A DNA stretch of 64,000 nt, from contig NHCE01000005.1 of the NCBI GenBank assembly GCA_002168075.1, positions 378,608 through 442,607 of the forward strand, read 5' to 3'. Position numbers and translations under genes: made by a program. This document shows, in pieces, positions 8,320 to 17,600 of the stretch. This stretch comes from Rhizobiales bacterium TMED25. Lineage in GTDB: Bacteria > Pseudomonadota > Alphaproteobacteria > Rhizobiales > TMED25. The notes beneath the pieces are model-generated. The model did not search any database, was not told where the DNA came from, and saw only the letters and a list, made by a program, of their open reading frames with translations. Position 1 is the first letter of the stretch; every line of letters starts with the position of its first letter.

Positions 8320-9408
8320 TTACTTTTCTAAAAGAATTAAGTCACTGATATCAAATGAGGCTTTTAATTTCTTGCCAATTTTTAATTCATTTAAAGAGTC
8401 TCGATGAATATTTTGAACATGTATATATATTTCTTTTTTGTTATGTAGCTCAATAGTCAAATATGTCATATCACCATAGTATGTGGAACTTATTATTGTT
8501 CCTTTTACATAAATTCTTCCTAATATTTCTTTTTTCTTATTCTCTATTATTATTTTTTCAGGTCTAATACCTAACAACATAGTTTTAGTAATCGCCTCAT
8601 TATTTTTAATTTTTATATCACCAAAAGTTTCTGTATAGAAAATTTTGTCATTGGCACCTTCTAATATGTTTCCTTCGATTATATTTATTCTACCAAGAAA
8701 TTCAGCACTATACTTTTTCATTGGATATTCATACATATTTGTGGCTGTATTTGTTTCGATAATTCCCCCATTTTCCATAATTGCAATTCTCGATGATATT
8801 GATAAAGCCTCATCTTGATCATGTGTCACTAGCATAAATGTCATTTCTAAATTTCGTTGAATATTAACGAGTTCTTGTTGCATTTCGATTCTCAAATTTG
8901 CATCAAGTGCAGACAGAGGTTCATCTAAGAGAATGATACTTGGGTTATTGACTATTGCTCTTGCAAGGGCCACTCTTTGTCTTTGTCCACCTGATAGTTG
9001 ATCAGGATATTTGTATATATAGCCACTCATTTTTATTAGATCCAGGATATTTGCAACTCTATGGCTTATCTCTTTTGGGTTTATCTTTTTTAATTTTAGT
9101 CCAAACTCAATATTATCTTTTATATTCATATGAGGAAACAAAGCATAAGATTGAAAGACCATATTAACTGGTCTTTTATTTGCTGGTATTTTACTACAAT
9201 CTATACCATTGATAATAATACCACCTTTGTCTTGTATTTCTAGACCGGCAATTAGTCTAAGAAGTGTTGATTTGCCGCAGCCAGAGGGTCCCAATATAGT
9301 AAAAAATTCATTTTCATAAATATCAAAAGATACATCAGCTACAGCTAGAGTATTTCCAAAACTTTTATTGAGATTACTTATTTCAATACATGATCTATTT
9401 TTTATCAT
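8320..9408 (-). CDS. potA: Polyamine-type ABC transporter ATP-binding protein
   Basis: The 362-residue ATPase has Walker A GPSGCGKST (40-48), the Q-loop in FQSYALFP, signature LSGGQRQRV (138-146), Walker B ILLDEP followed by the D-loop SALDA, and the switch His in VTHD. A C-terminal TOBE-type domain (about 235-362), with GIRPEKI, is diagnostic of the PotA/FbpC/MalK group and fits a regulatory role. It energises import through PotB/PotC. The start codon overlaps the potC stop by 4 bp, so it is the last gene of the potDBCA operon. Confidence 0.88.
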   Translation of the reverse strand: MIKNRSCIEISNLNKSFGNTLAVADVSFDIYENEFFTILGPSGCGKSTLLRLIAGLEIQDKGGIIINGIDCSKIPANKRPVNMVFQSYALFPHMNIKDNIEFGLKLKKINPKEISHRVANILDLIKMSGYIYKYPDQLSGGQRQRVALARAIVNNPSIILLDEPLSALDANLRIEMQQELVNIQRNLEMTFMLVTHDQDEALSISSRIAIMENGGIIETNTATNMYEYPMKKYSAEFLGRINIIEGNILEGANDKIFYTETFGDIKIKNNEAITKTMLLGIRPEKIIIENKKKEILGRIYVKGTIISSTYYGDMTYLTIELHNKKEIYIHVQNIHRDSLNELKIGKKLKASFDISDLILLEK

Positions 9409-10244
9409 TTTATCAATACTCTATTTTTTTTTGTTAAAAATTTAATCACAAAATAAGTTGAAATGATAATAATGAGTAACAATAATGTTGAAACAGCATT
9501 TATCTCAGGCGTTATACCAAATCTCACCATTGAATATATTTTTACAGGTAATGTAACGCTATTTGGTCCTGAGGTAAAAAAAGTTACGACAAAATCATCA
9601 AGTGATAATGTAAACGCGAATAAAAAAGATGCTATTATTGCAGGTTTCAGAAACGGTATAATTATAAATTTTATTATTTGAAAGTTTGTCGCCCCCAAAT
9701 CAGTTCCAGACTCCAATATCTCATTATTTAGAATTGAAAGTCGAGACCTAATAATAATAGCAACAAATGGGAATATGAATGAAACATGAGCTATTATAAT
9801 ACTTGATAAGGATAAAGGCCAAATCTGAAAATTAGGCCAGCTTATAAAATTAAAAAATACTAACATAGACACCCCTAGGCATATTTCAGGTATCACTATT
9901 GGAAAGATCAGAGCTAAGTCGTAATACTTTTTTAAATAGAAATTAAACTTCCAAAGGCAAATAGCAGTACTTAATCCCAAAATAGTAGATATAACGGTGG
10001 ATATGAATGCAATCGTCAATGAATTTGAGAAAGCATCAAATAATATCTGATTATCAAACATCTTTTCATAGTATTTTGTTGTGAACCCCCTCCATACAAT
10101 GTTTCTTTTAGAGTCATTAAAACTAAAAAGAATAAGGTTAATAATTGGCAGATAAAGTATGATTAAAAAGGAATAAGTAATTGTCTTTAAGTACTTATTT
10201 CGAGCATATTCAATTGGGCTGTGAATTAATTTAATTTTTCTCAT
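9405..10244 (-). CDS. potC: Polyamine-type ABC transporter permease
   Basis: An inner-membrane permease of about 280 residues beginning MRKIKLIHSP. It has six predicted hydrophobic segments and the inner-loop EAA motif seen as ESGTDLGATNFQIIKFIIIPFLKP. The reading frame stays open upstream to 10358, but I chose the ATG at 10244 because it overlaps the potB stop by 4 bp and gives the usual PotC length and N-terminus. The segment LSLDDFVVTFFTSG is typical of PotC. It forms the channel with PotB. Confidence 0.86.
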   Translation of the reverse strand: MRKIKLIHSPIEYARNKYLKTITYSFLIILYLPIINLILFSFNDSKRNIVWRGFTTKYYEKMFDNQILFDAFSNSLTIAFISTVISTILGLSTAICLWKFNFYLKKYYDLALIFPIVIPEICLGVSMLVFFNFISWPNFQIWPLSLSSIIIAHVSFIFPFVAIIIRSRLSILNNEILESGTDLGATNFQIIKFIIIPFLKPAIIASFLFAFTLSLDDFVVTFFTSGPNSVTLPVKIYSMVRFGITPEINAVSTLLLLIIIISTYFVIKFLTKKNRVLIK

Positions 10245-11188
10245 ATATCCATCCTTATATGAAGTTTTGAATATAGTTTGGTATAAATGTATCGCACAGC
10301 GAAAATAATAATTGTCATGTATATTAATAAAAATGAGAGAGATGACCCAAAAGGCCAATCATTTGCTGATTTGAACTGCCTTTCGATTATATTCCCGATC
10401 ATTTGTGAGTCGGCACCACCAAGTAAATCTGGAATGATAAAAGTACCAAGACATGGGATAAAAACTAAGATTATGCCAGAGATTATAGCAGGGCTAATTA
10501 TAGGCATAATGATTTTAAAAAATGTATGTATATGATTTGCCCCTAAATCATAACTTGCCTCTAATAAATTTCTATCAAATCTCTCAAGAACCAAATAAAT
10601 TGGTATGATCATGAACGGAATATAAATATAAAAAAGACCAAGTATAATTGCAAAATTGTTATAGATAAGATTAAGGGGAATGAAAGAATTACTGAATATA
10701 TTATAATTAGCCAGATTTAAAAAATTAAATAAATGATTTGATGAGTCCCATAGAAATTCAAGAGATGAATTGATGTGGCCTTTTGTCCTTAATATAGCAA
10801 TTAATGAGTAAGTTCTTATAAGTAAATTTGTCCAAAGAGGAAGCATAATGGATATTAATAATATTGATTTCATTCTTGTTGATGAAAAACTAATATAAAG
10901 TACAACAGGAACCGCTACAAGTAAGCAAAGAAGAGTTGTTATTGAGCTAATGATGACAGATTTAAATAATGTAATAAAATATATTCCATCAAAGGCTCGT
11001 ATATAATTATGAAGGCTCCAACTATATTCAACGCTAATTATATCTATTTTTTGACCGAAGCTCATCGAAAAAATAATAATAAGTGGCAGAATAAAGAAAA
11101 ATAATAGCCAAGCAAGGCCAGGGAGAAGAAGGAAAATGAAGAGCTTATTCTTCACACTCCAAGAATTAGCCATAATTTTTACTTTCAA
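10241..11188 (-). CDS. potB: Polyamine-type ABC transporter permease
   Basis: The 315-residue membrane protein has six hydrophobic segments and the EAA loop EASYDLGANHIHTFFKIIMPIISP before the last two, then FIPCLGTFIIPDLLGG, which is characteristic of PotB/PotH. The first hydrophobic segment begins near residue 15, so the N-terminus is short. It sits 22 bp downstream of potD and overlaps potC, in the usual substrate-binding protein, permease, permease, ATPase order. Confidence 0.87.
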   Translation of the reverse strand: MKVKIMANSWSVKNKLFIFLLLPGLAWLLFFFILPLIIIFSMSFGQKIDIISVEYSWSLHNYIRAFDGIYFITLFKSVIISSITTLLCLLVAVPVVLYISFSSTRMKSILLISIMLPLWTNLLIRTYSLIAILRTKGHINSSLEFLWDSSNHLFNFLNLANYNIFSNSFIPLNLIYNNFAIILGLFYIYIPFMIIPIYLVLERFDRNLLEASYDLGANHIHTFFKIIMPIISPAIISGIILVFIPCLGTFIIPDLLGGADSQMIGNIIERQFKSANDWPFGSSLSFLLIYMTIIIFAVRYIYTKLYSKLHIRMDI

Positions 11189-11210
11189 TAGATGTCATAA
11201 AATAGTCCAT

Positions 11211-12281
11211 TTATGATGCAAGGATGCGGGTCCAACTATCTTGAATAACTTGGCCTATTTCCTCTCCAAGGTATATTTGGTTTTCGCAAACTTTAATAAT
11301 TTCGTCTGTTGGAAAGATCGCAGGGTTTTTAATATAATCTAGACCCATTAAATTCTTAGCTTCTTTATTAGGAGTCGCATACTGAATATAATCTGCTAAA
11401 TCTGCGCCAGTTTTAGCACCAAGCAAATAATTGATAAATTTATGGGCATTTTCTTTGTTGGGGGCATCTTTGGGGATACAGAGGCAATCTTCCCATATGA
11501 TACTTCCCTCATTTGGTACAATATAACTAATATCACTATCTTCTAACATAAGCTGCGCAACATCCCCATTAAATTCTTGTGCGAGAACAACTTCACCAGA
11601 AGCAAGTAGATCCTGCCCATTATCTTCAGCAAAAACTTTTATATGTTTTTTTTGTTCAATTAATAATTCTTCAACTTCCTTATATTCTTTTATATTAGTA
11701 GAATTAAGTGAGTAACCTAGATATTTCAGACCAATTGCTATAACTGTAGTGGCTTCTGATAATAACGAAATATTTGATGAGTATTTTCCAGATTCATATA
11801 AGGATGACCATGAATTTGGTTTTCCCTTAACTCTTGCGATATTATATCCGATACCAACTGTTCCCCACATGTATGGAACAGAATAAGCTCTGCTAGGGTC
11901 AAATACTGGGTTCAAAAAATTCCTATCAATATTTGTCATATTAGGAATCTTATCATGGTCAATTTTATCCAGCATGCCTGCTTTGATCATTTTTTCAACA
12001 TAAATATCCGAAGGAACTATAATATCATAACCTGGGTTACCTTCTCTGAGTTTTGAAAATAATTCATCGTTATCAGCAAAGAAATCCATTTTTGTTCTTA
12101 TTCCTGTTTGGTCAGCAAAGTCAGATAAGGTGTTTTCACCAATATAATCATCCCAGTTATAAAAGTTTAAATTATTTTCTGAATTTGCAAATAATTTGAA
12201 TGGATTTAGAGTCAAACCAACTGCAAATGCTGACGATCCTGTTATAAAACGTCTTCTTGAAATTTTATTTTTATGATTCAT
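11211..12281 (-). CDS. potD: Periplasmic spermidine/putrescine-type binding protein with Tat signal
   Basis: The 356-residue extracytoplasmic binding protein begins with a twin-arginine signal (KISRRRFITGSSAFAVG, about 5-21) rather than an ordinary Sec signal, so it is probably exported folded. The mature part starts with NLNFYNWDDYIGENTLSDF, the classic PotD/PotF opening, and continues with SVPYMWGTVGIGYN. Polyamine is the default ligand, but this family also binds other cationic or acidic amines. It is the first gene of potDBCA and diverges from the acyl-CoA dehydrogenase gene across 209 bp that must hold both promoters. Confidence 0.88.
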   Translation of the reverse strand: MNHKNKISRRRFITGSSAFAVGLTLNPFKLFANSENNLNFYNWDDYIGENTLSDFADQTGIRTKMDFFADNDELFSKLREGNPGYDIIVPSDIYVEKMIKAGMLDKIDHDKIPNMTNIDRNFLNPVFDPSRAYSVPYMWGTVGIGYNIARVKGKPNSWSSLYESGKYSSNISLLSEATTVIAIGLKYLGYSLNSTNIKEYKEVEELLIEQKKHIKVFAEDNGQDLLASGEVVLAQEFNGDVAQLMLEDSDISYIVPNEGSIIWEDCLCIPKDAPNKENAHKFINYLLGAKTGADLADYIQYATPNKEAKNLMGLDYIKNPAIFPTDEIIKVCENQIYLGEEIGQVIQDSWTRILAS

Positions 12282-12490
12282 TTTTATACCCCTAATGTGC
12301 AGAAAAATTTCATAATAATCATATTTCTGAAACTATGACCCTAGAATTTATGAATAACATTTTTTATCTACAAGTCAAATTTATTTTTGGTTAAAAATCC
12401 TGCCTATACGTACATAAAACATTGTTTTCTATTAATCAATTATATATATATATTAAAGCTGATCTTATAAAATAAAGAAGGACTAAAATT

Positions 12491-13690
12491 ATGCATGATA
12501 TGTTCATACAGACTGAGGAACAAAAAGCCATATTAGAAAGTGTTAAGAAATTTGTTGACGATGTTGTCAAACCAAAAGCCGCCGAGCTCGATGCAATGGA
12601 CACACCTGCAAAAAGATATTGTGGTGATATTGTAAAATCAGCTAATGATCTTGGGTTAAGAACTATGACTTTATCAGAAAAGTATGGTGGACTTAGTGCA
12701 GACTCTCTGACAACAGCAATGGTTGTAGAAGAACTGGCAATAGGCGATGTTGGTGTTTCAGTCACAATGGCACAGACTATGAAACTTGCTACCATTATGG
12801 AAAAAGCCTTAAACGAAGATCAGGCAAAAAGAGCTCTTGTTCCATTTACTGAAGATCCAGAAGCAGTTTTGGGTATTGGTATAACAGAGCCTGATAATGC
12901 TTCTAATTATTTTCTACCATATCCAACTCCTTTCAGAACATTTGCAGAAAAAGTTGATGGCGGATTCGTTATCAACGGTATGAAACATTTTATTTCAAAC
13001 GGAAATAGAGCAAGTTTTTATCTATTATTTGTCCAAACTGAAAAAGGTAAACCTATGCTTGAAGGGACGACTTGTTTCCTCTTAGAAAAGGGTCGGGAAG
13101 GTTTTACGATTGGACGTGTGCACGACAAAATGGGTGAAAGTCTAGCAAATAATGCAGAATTAATATTTCAAGATTGTTTCATCCCAGATGAAAATATAGT
13201 TGGAGAGATCGGAAAAGGCTTTCAACTACTTCAAAAATTTTTCCCATCAAGTAACTCATTTGCTGCAGCAAGTTGTCTTGGTGTCGGGGAAGCTCTCTAT
13301 GACAAGGCAGAACAATGGGCGAAGATTAGGGTACAGGGAGGAAGACCACTCATAGAACATGACGGAATAAGGGCTCAATTGGGAGAAATGAGAATGTTAC
13401 TAGATGCAGCAAGATCATATACGCATAGAGCCTGCTATTTGGCTGATAACCAAGATCAAGGATGGGATTGGACATTAGGAGCTTTACCCAAAGCAATGGC
13501 AAGTCAGGCAGTATGGAAGGTCGCAACTTGGACTATGGAAATACATGGTGGCCACGGTTATATGAAAGAATTTGGTGTTGAAAAATTATTAAGAGATGCT
13601 GCAGGATGGCTGCATTCGGATGGAGTTAATAGAACATTATTCTTAAAAGCTGCAAACTATATGTATGGACTTGACCTATATAATAAATAG
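12491..13690 (+). CDS. Acyl-CoA dehydrogenase
   Basis: The 399-residue flavoprotein has the three-part acyl-CoA dehydrogenase layout: N-terminal helical domain, middle beta domain with GIGITEPDNASN and the FAD-adjacent FISNGNRASFY, and C-terminal helical domain with EIHGGHGYMKEFGVEKLLRDA. The Glu in that last motif is at the usual catalytic-base position. It would introduce a 2,3-double bond into an acyl-CoA, passing electrons to ETF. AAGGA precedes the ATG. It starts the large catabolic run that ends at 25022 and is 8 bp upstream of a GST gene. Chain length or branching preference cannot be read. Confidence 0.88.
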   Translation: MHDMFIQTEEQKAILESVKKFVDDVVKPKAAELDAMDTPAKRYCGDIVKSANDLGLRTMTLSEKYGGLSADSLTTAMVVEELAIGDVGVSVTMAQTMKLATIMEKALNEDQAKRALVPFTEDPEAVLGIGITEPDNASNYFLPYPTPFRTFAEKVDGGFVINGMKHFISNGNRASFYLLFVQTEKGKPMLEGTTCFLLEKGREGFTIGRVHDKMGESLANNAELIFQDCFIPDENIVGEIGKGFQLLQKFFPSSNSFAAASCLGVGEALYDKAEQWAKIRVQGGRPLIEHDGIRAQLGEMRMLLDAARSYTHRACYLADNQDQGWDWTLGALPKAMASQAVWKVATWTMEIHGGHGYMKEFGVEKLLRDAAGWLHSDGVNRTLFLKAANYMYGLDLYNK

Positions 13691-13698
13691 AAAAATGT

Positions 13699-14469
13699 AT
13701 GAATTCAAATCTAGGAAATTTTAAACTATATAATGCTCTACAGTCTACTTGTAGCCAGAGAGTAAGATATACACTGCATTACAAAAATTTAAGTTTTTCT
13801 ATGGAAATACTTGACTTATTCTCAGGTGACCAGCTAAAGCCTGAGTACCTCAAAATAAATCCAAACGGTGTTGTTCCTGCAATAGATCATGACGGGAAGA
13901 TAATAATTGATAGCTCAGTGATAATTGAATATCTAGAAGATATTGATCCTGATTTAAATTCACTTAGACCTGGGGATCCAGAACTCTGTGCAAACATGAG
14001 AGCAATGATCAGATATTTTGATGAAGTTGCGGGCCCATCTGTCAGAATTCCATCATATAATATGGCATTCTTACCCCATTTCCAAGCTATGACTGAACAG
14101 GAATTCATAGCTGTTGCAGAATCTAAGCCTCTTCGTAAAGAGTTCTTATTAAAAATGGGTCGAACCGGTTTTTCTGAAAAGGATATGAATGAGTCAACAT
14201 CAAAAATAAAATCGACAGCTGATAGAATGGATAGTTGGATTGAGAAATCTAGTGGGCCATATCTATTAGGAAAAAATATTAGTTATGCTGATATATGCAT
14301 CATGCCAATTCTTGTTAGGATGCAAGACCTTGGAATGCCTGATCTATGGGAAGGCAATAAAAGAGTATCTGAATGGTTTGAATTAATTCAATCTTCGGAA
14401 ACTTATAAGCAAACCTATTGTCAAGGCTCATTGTTATCACAGGTCTATTCTCATTTATCCAAGAATTGA
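13699..14469 (+). CDS. Glutathione S-transferase family protein
   Basis: The 256-residue protein has the N-terminal thioredoxin-like domain with LQSTCSQRVRYTLHYK (Ser/Cys in the catalytic loop), the cis-proline motif NGVVPAI and the glutathione gamma-Glu-binding DSSVIIEYLED. A helical C-terminal domain follows, with YLLGKNISYADICIMPIL. It lies 8 bp after the acyl-CoA dehydrogenase stop and is likely co-transcribed. In catabolic operons such proteins often perform glutathione-dependent ring opening or isomerisation (maleylacetoacetate isomerase type). The helical domain is somewhat longer than usual. Confidence 0.85.
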   Translation: MNSNLGNFKLYNALQSTCSQRVRYTLHYKNLSFSMEILDLFSGDQLKPEYLKINPNGVVPAIDHDGKIIIDSSVIIEYLEDIDPDLNSLRPGDPELCANMRAMIRYFDEVAGPSVRIPSYNMAFLPHFQAMTEQEFIAVAESKPLRKEFLLKMGRTGFSEKDMNESTSKIKSTADRMDSWIEKSSGPYLLGKNISYADICIMPILVRMQDLGMPDLWEGNKRVSEWFELIQSSETYKQTYCQGSLLSQVYSHLSKN

Positions 14470-14481
14470 TATATTAGTAAC

Positions 14482-15441
14482 TTATAACACTTCTTTATTT
14501 ACAACATACTCGCTTTTTAAACTGCCATTTAAGGCATCAATTATATTTTGAGCTGAATTTAGAGCCATTCTTGAGGCACAATCATAACTCAACCCCGCTA
14601 TGTGTGGAGTAAATAGACTATTTTCATGTTTGAAGATTCCCTCTTCTTTAATATTTGGCGGTTCAATAGGATAAACATCTAATCCAGCCGCTTTAATATG
14701 TTTTTCTTCGATTGCTCTGTATAGAGCATCAAGATCGATGTGAGAACCTCTTGAAGTATTAATAATAATAGCATTTTTTTTCATTAAGCTAATTTCTCGT
14801 TTATTTATTATGGGTTCCGTTGAACCTGGAGCATGTAGTGTGATAATATCAGCTTGTTTAAGACCAGTGTCTAATTTATCAATTATTTGGTAATTAAGCG
14901 GTAAACTATTTTTAGTGTTTATGTAAGGATCAAATACTAAAATTTTTGCACCAAACGCATCAGCTATTTTTGCAACTTTTTGCCCAATTCTTCCAAATCC
15001 AATAATTAGTATTCTTTTATTTTCAAAATCATTTGATATTAATAAATCTCTATCCTTCCAATTCTCGGATCTAACCATTTGATCATGTTGTCTTGTACTT
15101 TTTAGCAAATCAAGAATAAGCATAATTGTATGCTCAGCCACACTTGATGAATTAACATCACCAACAATGGTTAGAGGGATTTTTCTTTTTGTTAATTCTG
15201 GGATATCAATGCGGTCATATCCAACGCCATTTCGTGATAAGATCTTTAATTTTGGGCACTGATCAATCAATGATTTTGAAAAAGATTGCAGGCGTAATAA
15301 TATGGCGTCAGCATCATGAATATTTTTATTTAATGTTTCTTGGCTTGCATCAGATAGTACACTTACATTAAAATTGTCAATACTTCTCAATAATTCAATT
15401 CCACTATGATGTATTTGTCCACCGACTATTATGTTATACAT
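14482..15441 (-). CDS. D-isomer-specific 2-hydroxyacid dehydrogenase
   Basis: The 319-residue enzyme has the phosphoglycerate/formate dehydrogenase layout. The Rossmann domain has ILIIGFGRIGQKV. Catalytic Arg lies in INTSRGSHID, Glu in GLDVYPIEPP, and His in FTPHIAG. The N-terminal substrate domain has ILSRNGVGYDRID. It would reduce a 2-oxo acid to a D-2-hydroxy acid, or the reverse, with NAD(P). It is the only minus-strand gene inside the 12.5-25 kb run, converging on the GST gene with a 12-bp gap and diverging from the alpha/beta hydrolase. Confidence 0.87.
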   Translation of the reverse strand: MYNIIVGGQIHHSGIELLRSIDNFNVSVLSDASQETLNKNIHDADAILLRLQSFSKSLIDQCPKLKILSRNGVGYDRIDIPELTKRKIPLTIVGDVNSSSVAEHTIMLILDLLKSTRQHDQMVRSENWKDRDLLISNDFENKRILIIGFGRIGQKVAKIADAFGAKILVFDPYINTKNSLPLNYQIIDKLDTGLKQADIITLHAPGSTEPIINKREISLMKKNAIIINTSRGSHIDLDALYRAIEEKHIKAAGLDVYPIEPPNIKEEGIFKHENSLFTPHIAGLSYDCASRMALNSAQNIIDALNGSLKSEYVVNKEVL

Positions 15442-15513
15442 TTTTCCTATTGCCCTCTATTCTATAATAGATTTAAATATAAACTAATTATAGTAATTGG
15501 TAAGGGATTTGTC

Positions 15514-16578
15514 ATGGAAAGTAAAGATACAAAAGTACAGATGGCAGTTGCACATTGGGCACATAGATTTGTTTCAAATGGAATTCCACTGTCAGATTTT
15601 AATGATGTCGCTGCAATTGTTCATAAATGGGATGATTGGTGTGTCGCTTGGGAAAATAAAGGAAAAATGCATGCATTATTAGGAGATGATGCAAAACAGA
15701 ATAATTTTAATTTAAGTGCTTCAGAGCATTATAATACTGCAGCTGTTTGCTACCATTATGGTAAGTTCTTATTTGTACAAAAACCAGATGAAATGAAGAG
15801 AGCACATGATATGGCTGTAAAGTGTCATCAGAAATCTATGAAATTAAGTAACCCAGTTGGTGAAAGAATAAGAGTAAATTGGAATAATCTTGAAATGTAT
15901 GGCAATTTAAGAAAGCCGAATAATGTAGAAAATCCGCCTGTCGTAATTATGTGCATGGGATTGGATTCAGCCAAAGAAGAAATGGAAACAAATGAAAGGG
16001 TCTTTCTTGAAAGAGGGATTGCAACACTTGCATTCGACGGTCCCGGACAAGGAGAGGGTGAATATGATGCACCAATTTGCCCAGAATATGAAGGTCCTGT
16101 ATCAGCTGTCATAGATTATGTAGAAACTAGGGAAGACTTAAACTCAAAAAAAATTGCTGTTTGGGGAGTTAGTCTTGGGGGATATTATGCTCCAAGAGCA
16201 GCTGCATTTGATGATAGGATCATTGCATGTATATCCCTAACAGGACCATTCAATTGGAATAATATTTTTGATAAAATACCAGGACTTACTAAAGAGGCTT
16301 TCATATATAGAAGCAAATGTAATTCTGAAGAAGAGGCTAGAGATTTTGCGAACAGAATGGATCTAACAGACTGCGCAAAGAATATAAAATGCCCAATATA
16401 TATAGTTGGAGGGGGACTTGATAGAGTTGTGCCGCCAGAAGAGTCTAAATTACTTGTAGACTCTGTTGGAGGAGAAGTTGTGTTCAATATGATCGAAGAT
16501 GGAACCCATGTTGCAAATAATAGGATATATAGATACCGAACTCAGTCTGCAGATTGGCTGAGAGTGAAATTAAGTTAA
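15514..16578 (+). CDS. Alpha/beta hydrolase, pseudooxynicotine-hydrolase/FrsA-like
   Basis: The frame is open from about 15406, but the ATG at 15514 has an AAGGG ribosome-binding sequence and gives a 354-residue protein. An N-terminal helical segment (about 1-120, MESKDTKVQMAVAHWAHRF onward) precedes the hydrolase core. This matches the 2,6-dihydroxypseudooxynicotine hydrolase-like group, which cleaves C-C bonds. The nucleophile is the Ser in GVSLGGYYAPR, an acid Asp is likely in GGGLDRVVPPEES, and the His is in DGTHVANN. It probably hydrolyses a diketone or ester intermediate. It precedes the cyclase gene by 25 bp. Confidence 0.82.
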   Translation: MESKDTKVQMAVAHWAHRFVSNGIPLSDFNDVAAIVHKWDDWCVAWENKGKMHALLGDDAKQNNFNLSASEHYNTAAVCYHYGKFLFVQKPDEMKRAHDMAVKCHQKSMKLSNPVGERIRVNWNNLEMYGNLRKPNNVENPPVVIMCMGLDSAKEEMETNERVFLERGIATLAFDGPGQGEGEYDAPICPEYEGPVSAVIDYVETREDLNSKKIAVWGVSLGGYYAPRAAAFDDRIIACISLTGPFNWNNIFDKIPGLTKEAFIYRSKCNSEEEARDFANRMDLTDCAKNIKCPIYIVGGGLDRVVPPEESKLLVDSVGGEVVFNMIEDGTHVANNRIYRYRTQSADWLRVKLS

Positions 16579-16603
16579 TAATAAAAACTGAAGGAAAATT
16601 GAG

Positions 16604-17575
16604 ATGATAGAAAAGAAAATTACCCGAGCTGACATAAGAGAAGCTGCTGAGAAATATAAAAACTGGGGAAAATGGGGGCCTGATGACGAGATAGGAACTC
16701 TTAATAATGTGACTGCTGAAGATATTATCAAAGCTGTACAACTTGTTAAAAAAGGAAAAGTGATATCACTCGCCCTAAATTTTGATCATCACGGACCACA
16801 AGGTGCAAAAAGCAAGTATCCAGCTATGGGAAGAACTAATCCTATTCATTCTATGTTAAGAACAGGAACAGACGCTTACTCAGGAGTTCTCGATAAAAGA
16901 GGTATTCGAGCTGCTGATGATACTGTCTTTTTACCAACCCATGGATGTACTCATTGGGATGGTCTAGGTCATATTTTTTATGAAGATAAAATGTGGAATG
17001 GATATGATTGTAGAGAAGTTACTTCCGCAGGAGCTCAGAAATGTGGTATTGAAAAAACAAAGGATAAGATGGTAGGTAGGGGCGTTCTATTAGACGTTGC
17101 AAGGGCACTTGGTAAAAGTCGTCTAGATGATGGTTATGCTATTACATGTGAGGATCTTGATTATACTGTTCAAAAACAGGGTATTTCAATTCAAAAAGGT
17201 GATTTTGTTATTGTTAGAACTGGGCAAATGGAAGATTGTCTAGAAAGAGGTTCTTGGGATGGATTTCCAGGAGGAGATGCTCCGGGAATGGGTTTTGATA
17301 CAATAGATTGGGTTCAGAGAACAGAGCTGGCAGCTCTTGCAAGTGATACTTGGGGCTGTGAAGTTAGACCTAATCAAAGCGAAGATGGTATCAATCAGCC
17401 ATGGCATTGGATAACAATCCCAATTCAAGGGATGACAATGGGTGAAATGTTTAACCTAAAAGAGCTTGCAGAAGACTGTTTGGTAGATAATATCTATGAA
17501 TTTTTATTTGTAGCACCATCTATCCCAATTACTGGTGCCGTTGGTACACCAATTAATCCACTTGCAATAAAATAA
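16604..17575 (+). CDS. Cyclase-family (kynurenine formamidase/isatin hydrolase-like) metal hydrolase
   Basis: The 323-residue protein carries the cyclase-family metal motif HGCTHWDGLGH (the H-x-G-x-x-x-D-x-x-x-H type), which binds a divalent metal in N-formylkynurenine formamidase and isatin hydrolase. The later GDFVIVRTGQ is also typical. It is longer than KynB-type enzymes (about 210 residues), belonging to the long branch of the family. Hydrolysis of a cyclic amide, lactone or similar bond is expected. AAGGA precedes the start, and it lies between the alpha/beta hydrolase and the second ThDP enzyme. Confidence 0.83.
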   Translation: MIEKKITRADIREAAEKYKNWGKWGPDDEIGTLNNVTAEDIIKAVQLVKKGKVISLALNFDHHGPQGAKSKYPAMGRTNPIHSMLRTGTDAYSGVLDKRGIRAADDTVFLPTHGCTHWDGLGHIFYEDKMWNGYDCREVTSAGAQKCGIEKTKDKMVGRGVLLDVARALGKSRLDDGYAITCEDLDYTVQKQGISIQKGDFVIVRTGQMEDCLERGSWDGFPGGDAPGMGFDTIDWVQRTELAALASDTWGCEVRPNQSEDGINQPWHWITIPIQGMTMGEMFNLKELAEDCLVDNIYEFLFVAPSIPITGAVGTPINPLAIK

Positions 17576-17600
17576 TATAAAAAATTTTGAGGTATAAGCT

